Assembly: GCF_021654775.1 (NCBI RefSeq)
Contig: NZ_AP025343.1
Location: forward strand, 2,633,501-2,697,500
DNA from: Paenibacillus azoreducens
Lineage (GTDB): Bacteria; Bacillota; Bacilli; Paenibacillales; Paenibacillaceae
Direction of reading: 5' to 3'
DNA: 64,000 nucleotides
Shown: positions 25,081-33,102 of the stretch, in pieces
Layout of the letters: the number at the start of each line of letters is the position of its first letter
How positions within the stretch are numbered: position 1 is the first letter of the stretch
Position numbers and translations under genes: made by a program
The notes under the pieces: generated by a model
Told to the model about the DNA's origin: nothing
The model's database searches: none
What the model saw: the letters and a program-made list of their open reading frames with translations, nothing else

Positions 25081-25106
25081 CGCTTCCCTCTTTCCTTGTT
25101 GAAGTT

Positions 25107-25115
25107 TGTTATAAT
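25107..25115 (+). promoter_or_regulatory. Extended -10 promoter candidate of nudF-endoQ
   Basis: TGTTATAAT (TGn plus TATAAT) 62 bases before the nudF start; no convincing -35 hexamer at standard spacing. Confidence 0.4.
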
Positions 25116-25176
25116 AACACCATATGAGTCAGCTTGCACAAACATGCTTGTTTTTAAAATAAGGAGAGATGAAACT

Positions 25177-25749
25177 TTGAAAAAATATATGCATTCCAAT
25201 GATAGACTGGATGAAGTAACGGTCTCCACAGAGCCCATATATGAAGGGAAAATCATTTCTCTGCAGGTGGACACGGTTCGGCTGCCGGATGGCAGCACAG
25301 CTAAGCGGGAGATTATAAAGCATCCCGGTGCTGTAGCCGTGCTTGCGGTTCATGACAGCAAAATGATTATGGTCGACCAGTTCCGGCAGGCTATGGGTCG
25401 CTGCGAACTGGAGATTCCGGCAGGCAAGCTCGAAAAAGGTGAAGATCCGCTTGAAGCTGCCAAAAGGGAACTGCAGGAGGAAACCGGTTATGTTTGCGAT
25501 AACATCAAGCTTTTGCATTCTTTTTATACTTCGCCGGGGTTTGCCGACGAGATTATACATCTCTATATCGCAGAGGAGCTTCGCAAGGGTGAAGCAGCTC
25601 CCGATGATGATGAATTTCTTGAGCTTTATGAATTGACATTGGCGGAAGCGGAAGAAGCCGTCGCGTTGGGAAAAATCAGTGACGCTAAAACAATGCTGGC
25701 TGTATATGCATGGAAGCTGAAGCAGGCGACGGGAGTTTTCGGTTTATGA
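25177..25749 (+). CDS. nudF: ADP-ribose pyrophosphatase (Nudix hydrolase)
   Basis: Hydrolyses ADP-ribose to AMP and ribose 5-phosphate, removing a reactive NAD breakdown product. The Nudix box is complete: G-x5-E-x7-REL-x-EE-x-GY within GKLEKGEDPLEAAKREL and QEETGY (about residues 87-110). Length 190 agrees with B. subtilis NudF. TTG 25177 lies about 9 bases after AAGGAGA; the long in-frame extension upstream to 24979 overlaps mciZ and has no family resemblance. The gene ends overlapping the start of endoQ by 4 bases. Confidence 0.92.
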   Translation: MKKYMHSNDRLDEVTVSTEPIYEGKIISLQVDTVRLPDGSTAKREIIKHPGAVAVLAVHDSKMIMVDQFRQAMGRCELEIPAGKLEKGEDPLEAAKRELQEETGYVCDNIKLLHSFYTSPGFADEIIHLYIAEELRKGEAAPDDDEFLELYELTLAEAEEAVALGKISDAKTMLAVYAWKLKQATGVFGL

Positions 25750-26981
25750 TGATTGAGACTTTGAATTCATCTCATGACAAGGGCCAACCGCTCAAGGAAT
25801 ATTATGCCGACCTGCATATTCACATCGGACAGACAACATCCGGCCAAGCCGTAAAGATCAGCGGCAGCAAGGATTTGACCTTCGCTAATATCGCCAAGGA
25901 AGCGGCCGGACGAAAAGGCATGGATCTGATCGGAATCATCGACTGCCATTCGCCTGAGGTGCAAAAGGATATCATGGATTGCCTGCATTCGGGCGAAATG
26001 ACCGAACTGCAGGGCGGTGGGATTTCATACAGAGGGACAACCATCCTTCTTGGCAGCGAAATCGAAATTTTTGAGGAAGGCCGCGGCGCGGCACATTTGC
26101 TTGCATATTTCCCCAATTTGCCGGTAATGCAGCATTTCACCGCATGGATGGCCAAGCATATGAAAAATGTAAACCTCAGTTCGCAGCGCATTTATGTTCC
26201 CGCCCGCAAGCTCCAGGAAGAGATTTACGCGCGGGGCGGCGTTATGATACCGGCACATGTGTTTACACCTCATAAAGGAATCTACGGGAATGTCGCGCCG
26301 CGGATGTCCGAAGTGCTCGATCCCGCGATGATCAGCGGCGTGGAACTTGGACTCAGCGCCGATTCGGAGATGGCGGGACTTCTCTCCGAACTCGACGGCT
26401 TTACGTTCGTCACGAATTCGGACGCGCATTCCCTCGGAAAGATCGGCAGGGAATATAACCGGATCCGGATGGCCGAGCCTAACTTTGATGAATGGGTTCT
26501 GGCGCTGAATAAAGCCAAGGGCCGCGGCGTAACGGCAAATTTCGGCCTGAATCCGAGACTGGGAAAGTATCACCGCACTTATTGCCTGGGATGCGGACAC
26601 ATCCAAAGCGGAGAGGAAGCCGTTACTGGAGCATGCCCGCATTGCGGCAGCGTGAAAAAAGTCCAGGGGGTTCTGGACCGGATACTGGATATCGCCGACC
26701 GGGAGGAATCCTGGAATCCTGCGGACCGTCCCCCATACCACTATCAGATTCCGCTAGAATTCATTCCGGGACTCGGAAAAGCGACGATGCAAAAGCTGCT
26801 GGAGCATTTTGGCACAGAAATGTCGATTTTGCATCGGGCTTCTGAATCCGAGTTGGCTGAAGTCGTAGGCAGCGGCTTGGCGGAGAGGATCGTGAAAGCG
26901 AGAAACGGCCTTCTAGCGTTGACATCCGGCGGAGGCGGGACTTACGGCAAGGTAGCGGATTCATCTACCGACAAGACATAG
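25746..26981 (+). CDS. Endonuclease Q (EndoQ) family protein
   Basis: About 411 residues. An N-terminal PHP phosphoesterase domain starts with YADLHIHIG near 19-27 and carries further metal-ligand motifs GIIDCHSP, GSEIEI, IPAHVFTPHKG and TNSDAHS. A zinc finger CLGCG...CPHCG follows (near 281-303), then a helix-hairpin-helix DNA-binding region IPGLGKATMQKLLEHFG near 338. This is the EndoQ layout; archaeal and some bacterial EndoQ incise 5' of deaminated bases (uracil, hypoxanthine, xanthine) and abasic sites. B. subtilis YqxK occupies the same position. ATGA overlap with nudF couples a nucleotide-sanitising and a DNA-repair activity. Confidence 0.88.
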   Translation: MMIETLNSSHDKGQPLKEYYADLHIHIGQTTSGQAVKISGSKDLTFANIAKEAAGRKGMDLIGIIDCHSPEVQKDIMDCLHSGEMTELQGGGISYRGTTILLGSEIEIFEEGRGAAHLLAYFPNLPVMQHFTAWMAKHMKNVNLSSQRIYVPARKLQEEIYARGGVMIPAHVFTPHKGIYGNVAPRMSEVLDPAMISGVELGLSADSEMAGLLSELDGFTFVTNSDAHSLGKIGREYNRIRMAEPNFDEWVLALNKAKGRGVTANFGLNPRLGKYHRTYCLGCGHIQSGEEAVTGACPHCGSVKKVQGVLDRILDIADREESWNPADRPPYHYQIPLEFIPGLGKATMQKLLEHFGTEMSILHRASESELAEVVGSGLAERIVKARNGLLALTSGGGGTYGKVADSSTDKT

Positions 26982-27004
26982 TTTGCAGCTTGTCTTCATA
27001 GAGT
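26977..27004 (+). promoter_or_regulatory. SigE-type mother-cell promoter candidate of spoIIM
   Basis: CATAGT (26977-26982), a 14-base spacer and CATAGAGT (26997-27004) resemble the SigE elements (MATATT, CATACAnT). It begins at the end of endoQ and lies 32 bases before spoIIM, which is SigE-dependent in B. subtilis. Confidence 0.45.
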
Positions 27005-27035
27005 AGAGGTATGTGATAGGAAGGGGGAATCCTGT

Positions 27036-27683
27036 ATGCGAACTTTCCGCCATACCTTGAAGCAGCAAACGGTGCTGTATATTTTTGTGGCTGTCCTGTT
27101 TCTTGTGGGTGTCATTTTCGGTGCGCTTATGGTCAATGCGTTGTCGCTTGAACAGCAGCAGGACCTGGGGCGGTATTTGCAAAATTTTTTTGTTACAGTG
27201 GATCAAAGCCATACAGGCATGGGTGCCGCGCAGTCTTATTGGAGCATTGCGGGCCTGCATTTGAAATGGGTGGGCCTCATCTGGTTTCTGGGATTGTCGA
27301 TCATCGGACTGCCGGGAATACTTATCCTTGATTTTCTTAAAGGCGTGCTGATCGGTTTTACGGTCGGTTATCTCATCGCTGAATTTTCATGGAAAGGCCT
27401 GCTGTTTGCTTTGGTCACTGTGGCTCCCCCCAATCTGCTTATCATACCGGTTTTAATCGTATCGAGCGTATCCGCCATTGCTTTTTCACTGCACGTGATT
27501 AAAAACAAGGTGATGCTGCATAAGCGCGTCAACGTCGTCCGGCCTTTCATGTCTTATGTCGGTTTAACCCTAGTAATGTGCTTTATCATGCTTGGCATTT
27601 CATCGTTTGAGACTTGGGTAACGCCTTCCATGATGCAATGGGTGACACCATCCCTGCTGAAAACGGCTGCAGCCTTGATGTGA
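27036..27683 (+). CDS. spoIIM: Stage II sporulation protein M
   Basis: Polytopic membrane protein of the SpoIIDMP engulfment machine, which remodels septal peptidoglycan so the mother cell can engulf the forespore. The 215 residues show five hydrophobic segments (about 12-34, 74-100, 103-120, 126-155 and 172-190), with the conserved WVGLIWFLGLS and GFTVGYLIAEF regions. Length agrees with B. subtilis SpoIIM (214). GGAAGGGGG lies 8 bases before ATG. The order endoQ(yqxK)-spoIIM-fur-yqzK-xerD is shared with Bacillus. Confidence 0.93.
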   Translation: MRTFRHTLKQQTVLYIFVAVLFLVGVIFGALMVNALSLEQQQDLGRYLQNFFVTVDQSHTGMGAAQSYWSIAGLHLKWVGLIWFLGLSIIGLPGILILDFLKGVLIGFTVGYLIAEFSWKGLLFALVTVAPPNLLIIPVLIVSSVSAIAFSLHVIKNKVMLHKRVNVVRPFMSYVGLTLVMCFIMLGISSFETWVTPSMMQWVTPSLLKTAAALM

Positions 27684-27693
27684 GGAAAATCGT

Positions 27694-27723
27694 TTGACTT
27701 TGCAGCGCAACTCCCCCTATAAT
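27694..27723 (+). promoter_or_regulatory. SigA promoter of fur
   Basis: TTGACT (27694-27699), an 18-base spacer and TATAAT (27718-27723), 56 bases before the fur start. No Fur-box inverted repeat is evident around it. Confidence 0.8.
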
Positions 27724-27778
27724 GAAAGATGTGATATATAGCAAAAGTGTAGTGATTTTTCCTGTGGGGAGGGAGAAA

Positions 27779-28261
27779 ATGGAAGCTCGGATCGATAAGA
27801 TCAAACAACAATTACAATCCCAGGGCTATAAACTGACACCCCAGCGGGAAGCTACCGTCAGAGTTTTGCTCGAGAATGAAGAAGATCACCTTAGCGCGGA
27901 AGATGTTTTCATGCTCGTTAAAGAAAAGGCTCCTGAAATCGGTCTGGCTACCGTTTACCGTACCCTTGAGCTGCTCAGTGAACTGCATGTCGTTGAAAAA
28001 ATCAATTTCGGCGACGGCGTTGCCCGATATGATTTGCGAACGGATACAGCAAAGCATCACCATCATCATCTTATATGTGTAAAATGCGGCAGTATGGACG
28101 AAATTCGCGAGGACTGGCTGGGTCCGCTGGAAGAGCGGCTCGAACGCGAATTCAATTTTACCGTTTCCGATCATCGGCTTGATTTCCATGGGGTTTGCCA
28201 CCGCTGCAAGGAAAAAGAAGAAAATGAACGCAGCGATAACGGCAATAAACCGGAGGCCTGA
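27779..28261 (+). CDS. fur: Ferric uptake regulator Fur
   Basis: Metal-dependent repressor of iron acquisition genes. About 160 residues: winged-helix DNA-binding domain (1-85) with LTPQREATVRVL and the recognition helix GLATVYRTLELL, then the dimerisation domain with the His-rich metal site HHHHHLICVKCG and the structural zinc cysteines CVKC and CHRC. ATG 27779 follows GGGGAGGGAG closely; the upstream ATG at 27722 would overlap the promoter -10. Paralogues PerR and Zur share the fold; the neighbourhood (spoIIM, yqzK, xerD) identifies the Fur orthologue. A basic/acidic tail extends beyond the last CxxC. Confidence 0.92.
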   Translation: MEARIDKIKQQLQSQGYKLTPQREATVRVLLENEEDHLSAEDVFMLVKEKAPEIGLATVYRTLELLSELHVVEKINFGDGVARYDLRTDTAKHHHHHLICVKCGSMDEIREDWLGPLEERLEREFNFTVSDHRLDFHGVCHRCKEKEENERSDNGNKPEA

Positions 28262-28291
28262 ACGAATCGGAAATTTGATCGGCTAAAGATC

Positions 28292-28333
28292 AGAAGCTCT
28301 CGCCGGCATGACCTGCCGGAGGGGGCTTTTTTG
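28292..28333 (+). terminator. Terminator downstream of fur
   Basis: AGCTCTCGCCGGCA pairs with TGCCGGAGGGGGCT across a 5-base loop, followed by TTTTTT. Confidence 0.85.
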
Positions 28334-28592
28334 AGATTTGAGATTATAGAATTTAGGGTCCCCTTAAAGGATTTGGAATAAGCACCGAAGTATTGGCTCC
28401 GCTCAGTACTTTTGCTCCGCAAAAGCGCCCTTCTTTGAAGGGCGTCAGACTTCTTTCCGATACTCTTTATGGGGTTATTTGGGTGGCTGAAATCGCTGTT
28501 GGTCATACCGCTGGACAAGGTATCATAAGCTGAATCAGGAAGGCCTCTATTGCCTTCTGATGCTGTTACTTTTGTTCGGGGGTGAGATCCGC
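28334..28592. other. Intergenic region with a half copy of repeat module A
   Basis: Right behind the fur terminator is AGATTATAGAATTT (28338-28351), identical to the left arm of module A at 43.97 and 46.70 kb, but without the matching right arm or module B. Further on CGCCCTTC (28426-28433) and GAAGGGCG (28437-28444) form a perfect hairpin with no T tract. No gene is supported between fur and yqzK. Confidence 0.5.
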
Positions 28593-28826
28593 ATGATTAT
28601 ATCGGTGCGCAAATGTCTGTCATACTTGAAATTTTTGCTTGTGTTTGCGGTTTTAACTTATACGTTATACCAGCTGTTCGGCCTGATCGGTGCCTGGATA
28701 ACGCCGGTAGACCATTACCGGATTCCCGAAGGTCATGCTGTAAAGGCTTTCCAGCCATCGGACCGGCCGAAAACAGGCGAAATGATGGGGGATAGATTGC
28801 GTTTCTTTTATTGGTACGGGGAATAG
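28593..28826 (+). CDS. yqzK: YqzK family membrane protein (DUF4227)
   Basis: A 77-residue protein with one transmembrane helix (about residues 12-34, LLVFAVLTYTLYQLFGLIGAW) and a short extracytoplasmic or cytoplasmic tail containing HYRIPEGHAVKAF. The length, single helix and location between fur and xerD match B. subtilis YqzK/DUF4227. The function is unknown. ATG 28593 is supported by GGGGGTGAG 6 bases upstream; an earlier ATG at 28560 has no ribosome site. Confidence 0.82.
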   Translation: MIISVRKCLSYLKFLLVFAVLTYTLYQLFGLIGAWITPVDHYRIPEGHAVKAFQPSDRPKTGEMMGDRLRFFYWYGE

Positions 28827-28910
28827 GGAGCGTTAAGCAGGAAACCGGAGCTTTTTTGTCGAAACATTGAGTGGAGCGGCTAATCTATTCTTGAGGGAGC
28901 TTTTCAACTA

Positions 28911-29846
28911 ATGATGCAGTATGTCCAATCCTTTATTCGTTATATTGGCGAAGAAAAAGGTTTGTCTCGCAGCACGCTTGAATCGTACGAGCGCGATCTG
29001 CTGCAATTTTTGGAGTTTGTGGAGCGGCAGGGGATTCAGTCGGCAAAAGAGATTAAGAAAATCCATATTTCCATGTATATGAACGAGATGAAAAGCCAAA
29101 ACTTCGCTTCGTCTACGTTGACGCGCAAGCTGGTATCGCTGCGTTCTTTTTTTCATTACATGGTTAAGGAGTCTTTGCTGGAGCACGATCCGACGCTTTA
29201 TATGGAGACGCCGAAGCTTGAGAAGAAAGTGCCTCATGTGTTGACCGTCGAGCAGGTTGAAAGCCTGCTGGCGGCGCCTGATATCACTACTCCGCCGGGA
29301 CTGAGGGACAAGGCCATGCTCGAAGTTTTATATGCCACAGGCATGAAGGTATCGGAGCTGACGGCGCTTAATCTGAATGATGTGAATCCGGACCTCAAAT
29401 TTGTCCGGTGTACAAGCAGTTCCGGGAAAGAACGGGTACTGCCGATTACCAGCATGGCGGCGGAAGCCGTGGGGACATATATCAGGCAAATGCGGCCGAA
29501 GCTGGCCAAAGAGCCTGAAGAACGGGGGCTATTCCTGAATAATCTAGGGACGAGGCTGACCCGGCAAGGATTTTGGAAAATATTAAAGAAATACGCCGCG
29601 GAATCCGGTATTAGCGAGGGCATTACCCCGCATACGCTCCGCCATTCCTTTGCGGCCCATCTCTTGGAAGACGGCGCCGATATCCGGTCCGTACAGGAAA
29701 TGCTGGGACATAGCGATTTGTCTATCGCTCCGCTGTACGGGGCGTTAACCAAAAAAGCGATGAAAGATGTGTACGAAAACCATCATCCGCGGGAACGCGC
29801 GTATTCAACCCATTTGAAGGAGAGATCTATGCATGACAACAATTAA
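28911..29846 (+). CDS. xerD: Tyrosine recombinase XerD with Lys at the first catalytic Arg position
   Basis: Site-specific recombinase that with XerC resolves chromosome dimers at dif. The N-terminal core-binding SAM-like domain covers about 1-90 and the catalytic domain about 110-300. Active-site residues seen: Lys in GKERVLP near 171, His241 and Arg244 (HTLRH), His267 (LGH) and Tyr276 (PLYGAL). The box normally reading ATGxRVSEL is ATGMKVSEL, so catalytic Arg I is Lys146 (AAG). The residues around Tyr276 are also unusual (APLYGAL against TQIYTHV). Length 311 is slightly long because of the C-terminus. It overlaps punA by 14 bases. Confidence 0.88.
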   Translation: MMQYVQSFIRYIGEEKGLSRSTLESYERDLLQFLEFVERQGIQSAKEIKKIHISMYMNEMKSQNFASSTLTRKLVSLRSFFHYMVKESLLEHDPTLYMETPKLEKKVPHVLTVEQVESLLAAPDITTPPGLRDKAMLEVLYATGMKVSELTALNLNDVNPDLKFVRCTSSSGKERVLPITSMAAEAVGTYIRQMRPKLAKEPEERGLFLNNLGTRLTRQGFWKILKKYAAESGISEGITPHTLRHSFAAHLLEDGADIRSVQEMLGHSDLSIAPLYGALTKKAMKDVYENHHPRERAYSTHLKERSMHDNN

Positions 29847-30657
29847 CCAAGCAGTCATTCAAGAAGCTGCGGCTTATATTCAGGGAAAAACGCAGCTGAA
29901 ACCGGAGGTGGGACTTATTCTGGGTTCCGGTCTCGGCATTCTCGCGGATTTGATTCAGGACGGCATCTCGATTCCGTATCACGATATTCCTCATTTTCCG
30001 GTGTCGACGGTGGAAGGGCATGACGGCGAGTTGCTGCTGGGCAATATCGAAGGCCGTGCCGTGGTCATGATGAAGGGACGTTTCCATATGTATGAGGGGT
30101 ACGGTCCCGAAGTAACGGCATTCCCCGTCCGCGTCATGAAGGAATTGGGCGTAACGAGCCTGCTCGTCACCAATGCTGCCGGAGGCCTGAACACATCCTA
30201 TGAGCCTGGAGATTTGATGCTGATCTCCGATCATTTGAATCTCACCGGCAAAAATCCATTGATCGGCCCGAATGATTCCGCGCTTGGCGTGCGTTTCCCG
30301 GATATGTCTGAAGCGTACAGCCGTCGCCTGCGCAAGTTGTTTAAGGATCTGGCGGCAGAAAAAGGCATCAGCGTGCAGGAAGGCGTTTATGCGGGAATGC
30401 TTGGTCCAACCTATGAAACGCCGGCTGAAATTAAAATGCTGCGTACGTTGGGTGCCGACGCTGTAGGCATGTCTACCGTTTCGGAAACGATTGTGGCCCG
30501 TCATGCCGGACTTGAAGTGCTGGGGATTTCCTGCATCAGCAACATGGCTGCGGGGATTCTCGATCAGCCGCTGTCGCATGATGAAGTGATGGAAACGACG
30601 GAACGCGTACGTGAAAAATTTCTGAGTCTGGTACTCGCGGTTATTCCGAACATGTAG
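29833..30657 (+). CDS. punA: Purine-nucleoside phosphorylase (trimeric type)
   Basis: Phosphorolyses inosine and guanosine (and deoxy forms) to base and pentose 1-phosphate. Motifs of the trimeric PNP I family: LGSGLG near 31 (phosphate), GRFHMYEGY near 80 with catalytic His, VTNAAGGLN near 113, and EGVYAGMLGPTYETPAEI near 189, with the base-specificity Asn in ISNMAAG near 243. Length 274 matches. ATG lies 8 bases after GAAGGAGAG inside the xerD end. In B. subtilis drm (deoB, phosphopentomutase) separates xerD from this gene; it is absent here. Confidence 0.94.
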   Translation: MTTINQAVIQEAAAYIQGKTQLKPEVGLILGSGLGILADLIQDGISIPYHDIPHFPVSTVEGHDGELLLGNIEGRAVVMMKGRFHMYEGYGPEVTAFPVRVMKELGVTSLLVTNAAGGLNTSYEPGDLMLISDHLNLTGKNPLIGPNDSALGVRFPDMSEAYSRRLRKLFKDLAAEKGISVQEGVYAGMLGPTYETPAEIKMLRTLGADAVGMSTVSETIVARHAGLEVLGISCISNMAAGILDQPLSHDEVMETTERVREKFLSLVLAVIPNM

Positions 30658-30695
30658 CTTAATAGAAGTACAATCCAATATTATGATTTATCCGT

Positions 30696-30730
30696 AAAAA
30701 TCCGCAGGTTTGATGCCTGCGGATTTTTTT
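30696..30730 (+). terminator. Terminator of the xerD-punA unit
   Basis: AAAAATCCGCAGG (30696-30708) and CCTGCGGATTTTT flank a 7-base loop, followed by a run of T. Repeat module A starts directly after the T tract. Confidence 0.92.
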
Positions 30731-30731
30731 A

Positions 30732-30830
30732 GATTATAGAAAGCTATAAGGTTTCTATAATCGCAAGAAAAACATCCGCCCAAAGCGGTCTATCTTCTTA
30801 GAGATTGCGTCGATAGATGTTTTTCTTTTA
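30732..30830. repeat. Composite repeat copy a (modules A and B)
   Basis: Module A: GATTATAGAAA (30732-30742) and TTTCTATAATC (30752-30762), a perfect 11-bp hairpin. Module B: AAGAAAAACATC (30765-30776) pairs perfectly with GATGTTTTTCTT (30816-30827), enclosing the hairpin CCGC/GCGG and a TCTATC/GATAGA pairing. The remaining bases up to dacF (30831-31004) show no supported gene. Confidence 0.75.
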
Positions 30831-31004
30831 GATTCAAATTTTCTTTCGATTCTTCGCTAGAAATGGAATATTTTCTTTTGAACCTGACGACACTGGAATA
30901 CAGCAGCAATATTAGAATTTTGCGCAAGCGGCACAGGCCGTTTGATCTTTGAATTCGCAAAATTCTTTTATCTGAAAATGACCAGAGGTCAGGAGGGGAC
31001 TTTT

Positions 31005-32186
31005 TTGAGAAAAACGCTATTGGCAGTGATGCTGTCGCTATGCCTTTCGGCTGCGGCTTTACCGCAGACGGGATCCGCCGAGGAAAAGGCTAAAGGGCCG
31101 GTTCAAGCGGATCTGGCGGCTAACGCAAAGTCCGCCATCCTCATGGATGCGGATACGGGAACTATTATCTATGAGAAAAACAGCCATGATAAACTGCCGC
31201 CAGCCAGCATTACCAAAATTATGACGATGCTGCTTACCATGGAAGCCATCGATTCCGGGAAATTAAAACTGACTGATATGGTACGCACAAGCGAATATGC
31301 AGCTTCCATGGGAGGCTCGCAAATTTTCCTGGAGCCGGGCGAAGAAATGACGGTTGACGACATGCTGAAAGGAATCGCAATGGCATCGGGAAATGACGCC
31401 TCGGTGGCGATTGCGGAAAAAATTGCCGGAACCGAAGAAGAGTTTGTGCAGATGATGAATGATAAAGCGAAAGCGCTGGGCCTGAAGGATACCCATTTCG
31501 TCAACTGCAACGGTTTGCCTGCCGATAATCACTATTCTTCAGCCCATGATATTGCGGTCATCAGCCGCGAGCTTTTGAAGCATAAGGATGTTACAAAATA
31601 TACCGGATCGTATCAGGATTATTTGCGGAAAGATTCGAAAAAGCCGTTTTGGCTGGTTAATACAAATAAGCTTGTCCGCTTTTATACCGGTGCTGACGGT
31701 TTGAAAACGGGATATACTTCCGAAGCGAAATTCTGTTTGTCGGCGACGGCCTCCAAAGGCGATTTGAGAGTAGTGGCGGTCGTGCTCGGCGAACCGAATA
31801 CCAAGACGCGTAATGAGGAAGTATCCAAGATGTTCGATTACATGTTTTCCCAGTACAGCATGCATACCATTTTCAAACCGGGTGACGTCATCGGAACGGT
31901 GAAAATCAACAAAGGCGATGTCAAAGAGCTGACGCTTGCCGCCGGGCAGAAATATAGCGTACTTCTGAAGAAAAACGCTAAAGCTGAAGGCATCCGCCAT
32001 GAACTGCAGGTGCCGAAAGAAGTGAAGGCGCCGATTCAGGCAGGGCAAGTGCTGGGCAAGCTGGTGGTATACCAGGGCGACAAAGTTCTCAAGGAATTTG
32101 AGCTCAAATCGCCGGAGCAAGTAGGTAAGGCGGGATGGTGGAAGCTGTTCAAGCGGACGCTCTCCAAGTTATTCCTTGTAGATTGA
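31005..32186 (+). CDS. dacF: D-alanyl-D-alanine carboxypeptidase DacF
   Basis: Secreted, membrane-attached penicillin-binding protein (PBP5-like, S11) trimming pentapeptides; DacF acts on forespore cortex peptidoglycan. About 393 residues from TTG 31005, supported by AGGAGGGG 6-8 bases upstream; the ATG at 30942 is unsupported. Signal peptide about 1-26; S-x-x-K at Ser68 (SITK), S-G-N in ASGND near 132 and K-T-G in GLKTGYT near 231; a C-terminal beta domain and an amphipathic tail (KLFKRTLSKLF) for membrane attachment. It precedes spoIIAA as in B. subtilis, where it is read by forespore sigma factors and through into spoIIA. Confidence 0.93.
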   Translation: MRKTLLAVMLSLCLSAAALPQTGSAEEKAKGPVQADLAANAKSAILMDADTGTIIYEKNSHDKLPPASITKIMTMLLTMEAIDSGKLKLTDMVRTSEYAASMGGSQIFLEPGEEMTVDDMLKGIAMASGNDASVAIAEKIAGTEEEFVQMMNDKAKALGLKDTHFVNCNGLPADNHYSSAHDIAVISRELLKHKDVTKYTGSYQDYLRKDSKKPFWLVNTNKLVRFYTGADGLKTGYTSEAKFCLSATASKGDLRVVAVVLGEPNTKTRNEEVSKMFDYMFSQYSMHTIFKPGDVIGTVKINKGDVKELTLAAGQKYSVLLKKNAKAEGIRHELQVPKEVKAPIQAGQVLGKLVVYQGDKVLKEFELKSPEQVGKAGWWKLFKRTLSKLFLVD

Positions 32187-32204
32187 TAGCGTTTTTCTTC
32201 TAGT

Positions 32205-32243
32205 TTTGTCGGGGGGCAGGAATCTCTTTTCGTTTCGTAGAAA
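32205..32243 (+). promoter_or_regulatory. SigH promoter of the spoIIA operon with an upstream 0A-like box
   Basis: GCAGGAATC (32216-32224), a 12-base spacer and GTAGAAA (32237-32243) fit the SigH consensus. TTTGTCGGG (32205-32213), 7 of 9 bases of the Spo0A box, lies directly upstream. The same arrangement is known for spoIIA in B. subtilis, where SigH and phosphorylated Spo0A start the operon. Confidence 0.65.
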
Positions 32244-32279
32244 TCCTTGTTCAAGCGACAGGAAGGAGAGTGAGCAGGC

Positions 32280-32633
32280 GTGAATCTGCATGTGGAAATG
32301 GAGCATCACCGCAAAACACTGATTGTCCGTTTATCAGGCGAGCTGGATCATCATACCGCCGACCATGTCCGTTTACAGTTGGATGAATCCATCCAAAGAG
32401 GACAAATAGAGCATTTGGTGCTCAGTTTTAAACATTTGCAGTTTATGGACAGTTCCGGTTTGGGTGTTATTTTGGGGCGGTACAAGCTGATCAAAAGCAA
32501 AGGCGGTAAAATGGCTCTATGCGACGTGAATGAGGCGGTTTACCGTCTGCTGGACATGTCCGGGTTGTTTAAGATCATGCCAATTTACGATAACGAGGGT
32601 CAGGCGCTCTCAGGATTGGAGGTCGTGTCATGA
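32280..32633 (+). CDS. spoIIAA: Anti-sigma-F factor antagonist SpoIIAA
   Basis: STAS-domain protein that, when unphosphorylated, displaces SigF from SpoIIAB and so starts forespore-specific transcription. The phosphorylation site [14 protein letters not shown] is intact with Ser near 58, the residue phosphorylated by SpoIIAB in B. subtilis; the whole 117-residue chain is one STAS domain. GTG 32280 has AAGGAGAG about 9 bases upstream. Its stop overlaps the start of spoIIAB (ATGA), coupling expression of antagonist and kinase. Confidence 0.96.
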   Translation: MNLHVEMEHHRKTLIVRLSGELDHHTADHVRLQLDESIQRGQIEHLVLSFKHLQFMDSSGLGVILGRYKLIKSKGGKMALCDVNEAVYRLLDMSGLFKIMPIYDNEGQALSGLEVVS

Positions 32634-33091
32634 CGGAGAATAAAAAACCGCAGCGCAATTTCATGACGCTCCAATTCTCGGCCAAATCGGAAAATGAATC
32701 TTTTGCCAGAGTTACGGTCGCGGCGTTTATTTCCCAGCTGGATCCGACCATGGATGAATTAAGCGACCTGAAAACCGTTATTTCGGAAGCGGTGACGAAC
32801 AGCATTATTCACGGTTACGACGGAAATCCGGATGGTATGGTTACCATTACCGCCGAAATCATTGCCGATACAGTCACGATCACCGTCGAAGACAAGGGAG
32901 CCGGAATCGAGGATCTGGATCTGGCCAGGCAGCCGCTTTACACGTCAAAACCTGAGCTGGAGAGATCTGGGATGGGATTTACCATCATGGAGAACTTCAT
33001 GGACGAATTCGAGGTTTCGAGTGAACCCGACTCCGGCACATCGATCAGGATGAAGAAAAGGATTGAATCCAAGAAAGCTTTGTATAATTAG
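32630..33091 (+). CDS. spoIIAB: Anti-sigma-F factor and serine kinase SpoIIAB
   Basis: GHKL-fold kinase that binds and holds SigF inactive and phosphorylates SpoIIAA. The N box [11 protein letters not shown] (near 46-56), G1 box DKGAGI (near 86) and G2 box [10 protein letters not shown] (near 111) are all present, so ATP binding should be intact. The length of 153 is near the B. subtilis 146. It overlaps spoIIAA by 4 bases and is followed 11 bases on by sigF, giving the switch module in one transcript. Confidence 0.96.
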   Translation: MTENKKPQRNFMTLQFSAKSENESFARVTVAAFISQLDPTMDELSDLKTVISEAVTNSIIHGYDGNPDGMVTITAEIIADTVTITVEDKGAGIEDLDLARQPLYTSKPELERSGMGFTIMENFMDEFEVSSEPDSGTSIRMKKRIESKKALYN

Positions 33092-33102
33092 GGGTTGGGC
33101 AT

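Noticed and set aside
28171..28518. A 115-codon minus-strand frame across the fur-yqzK gap.
   Set aside because: It overlaps the fur 3' end and the fur terminator, and has no ribosome site.
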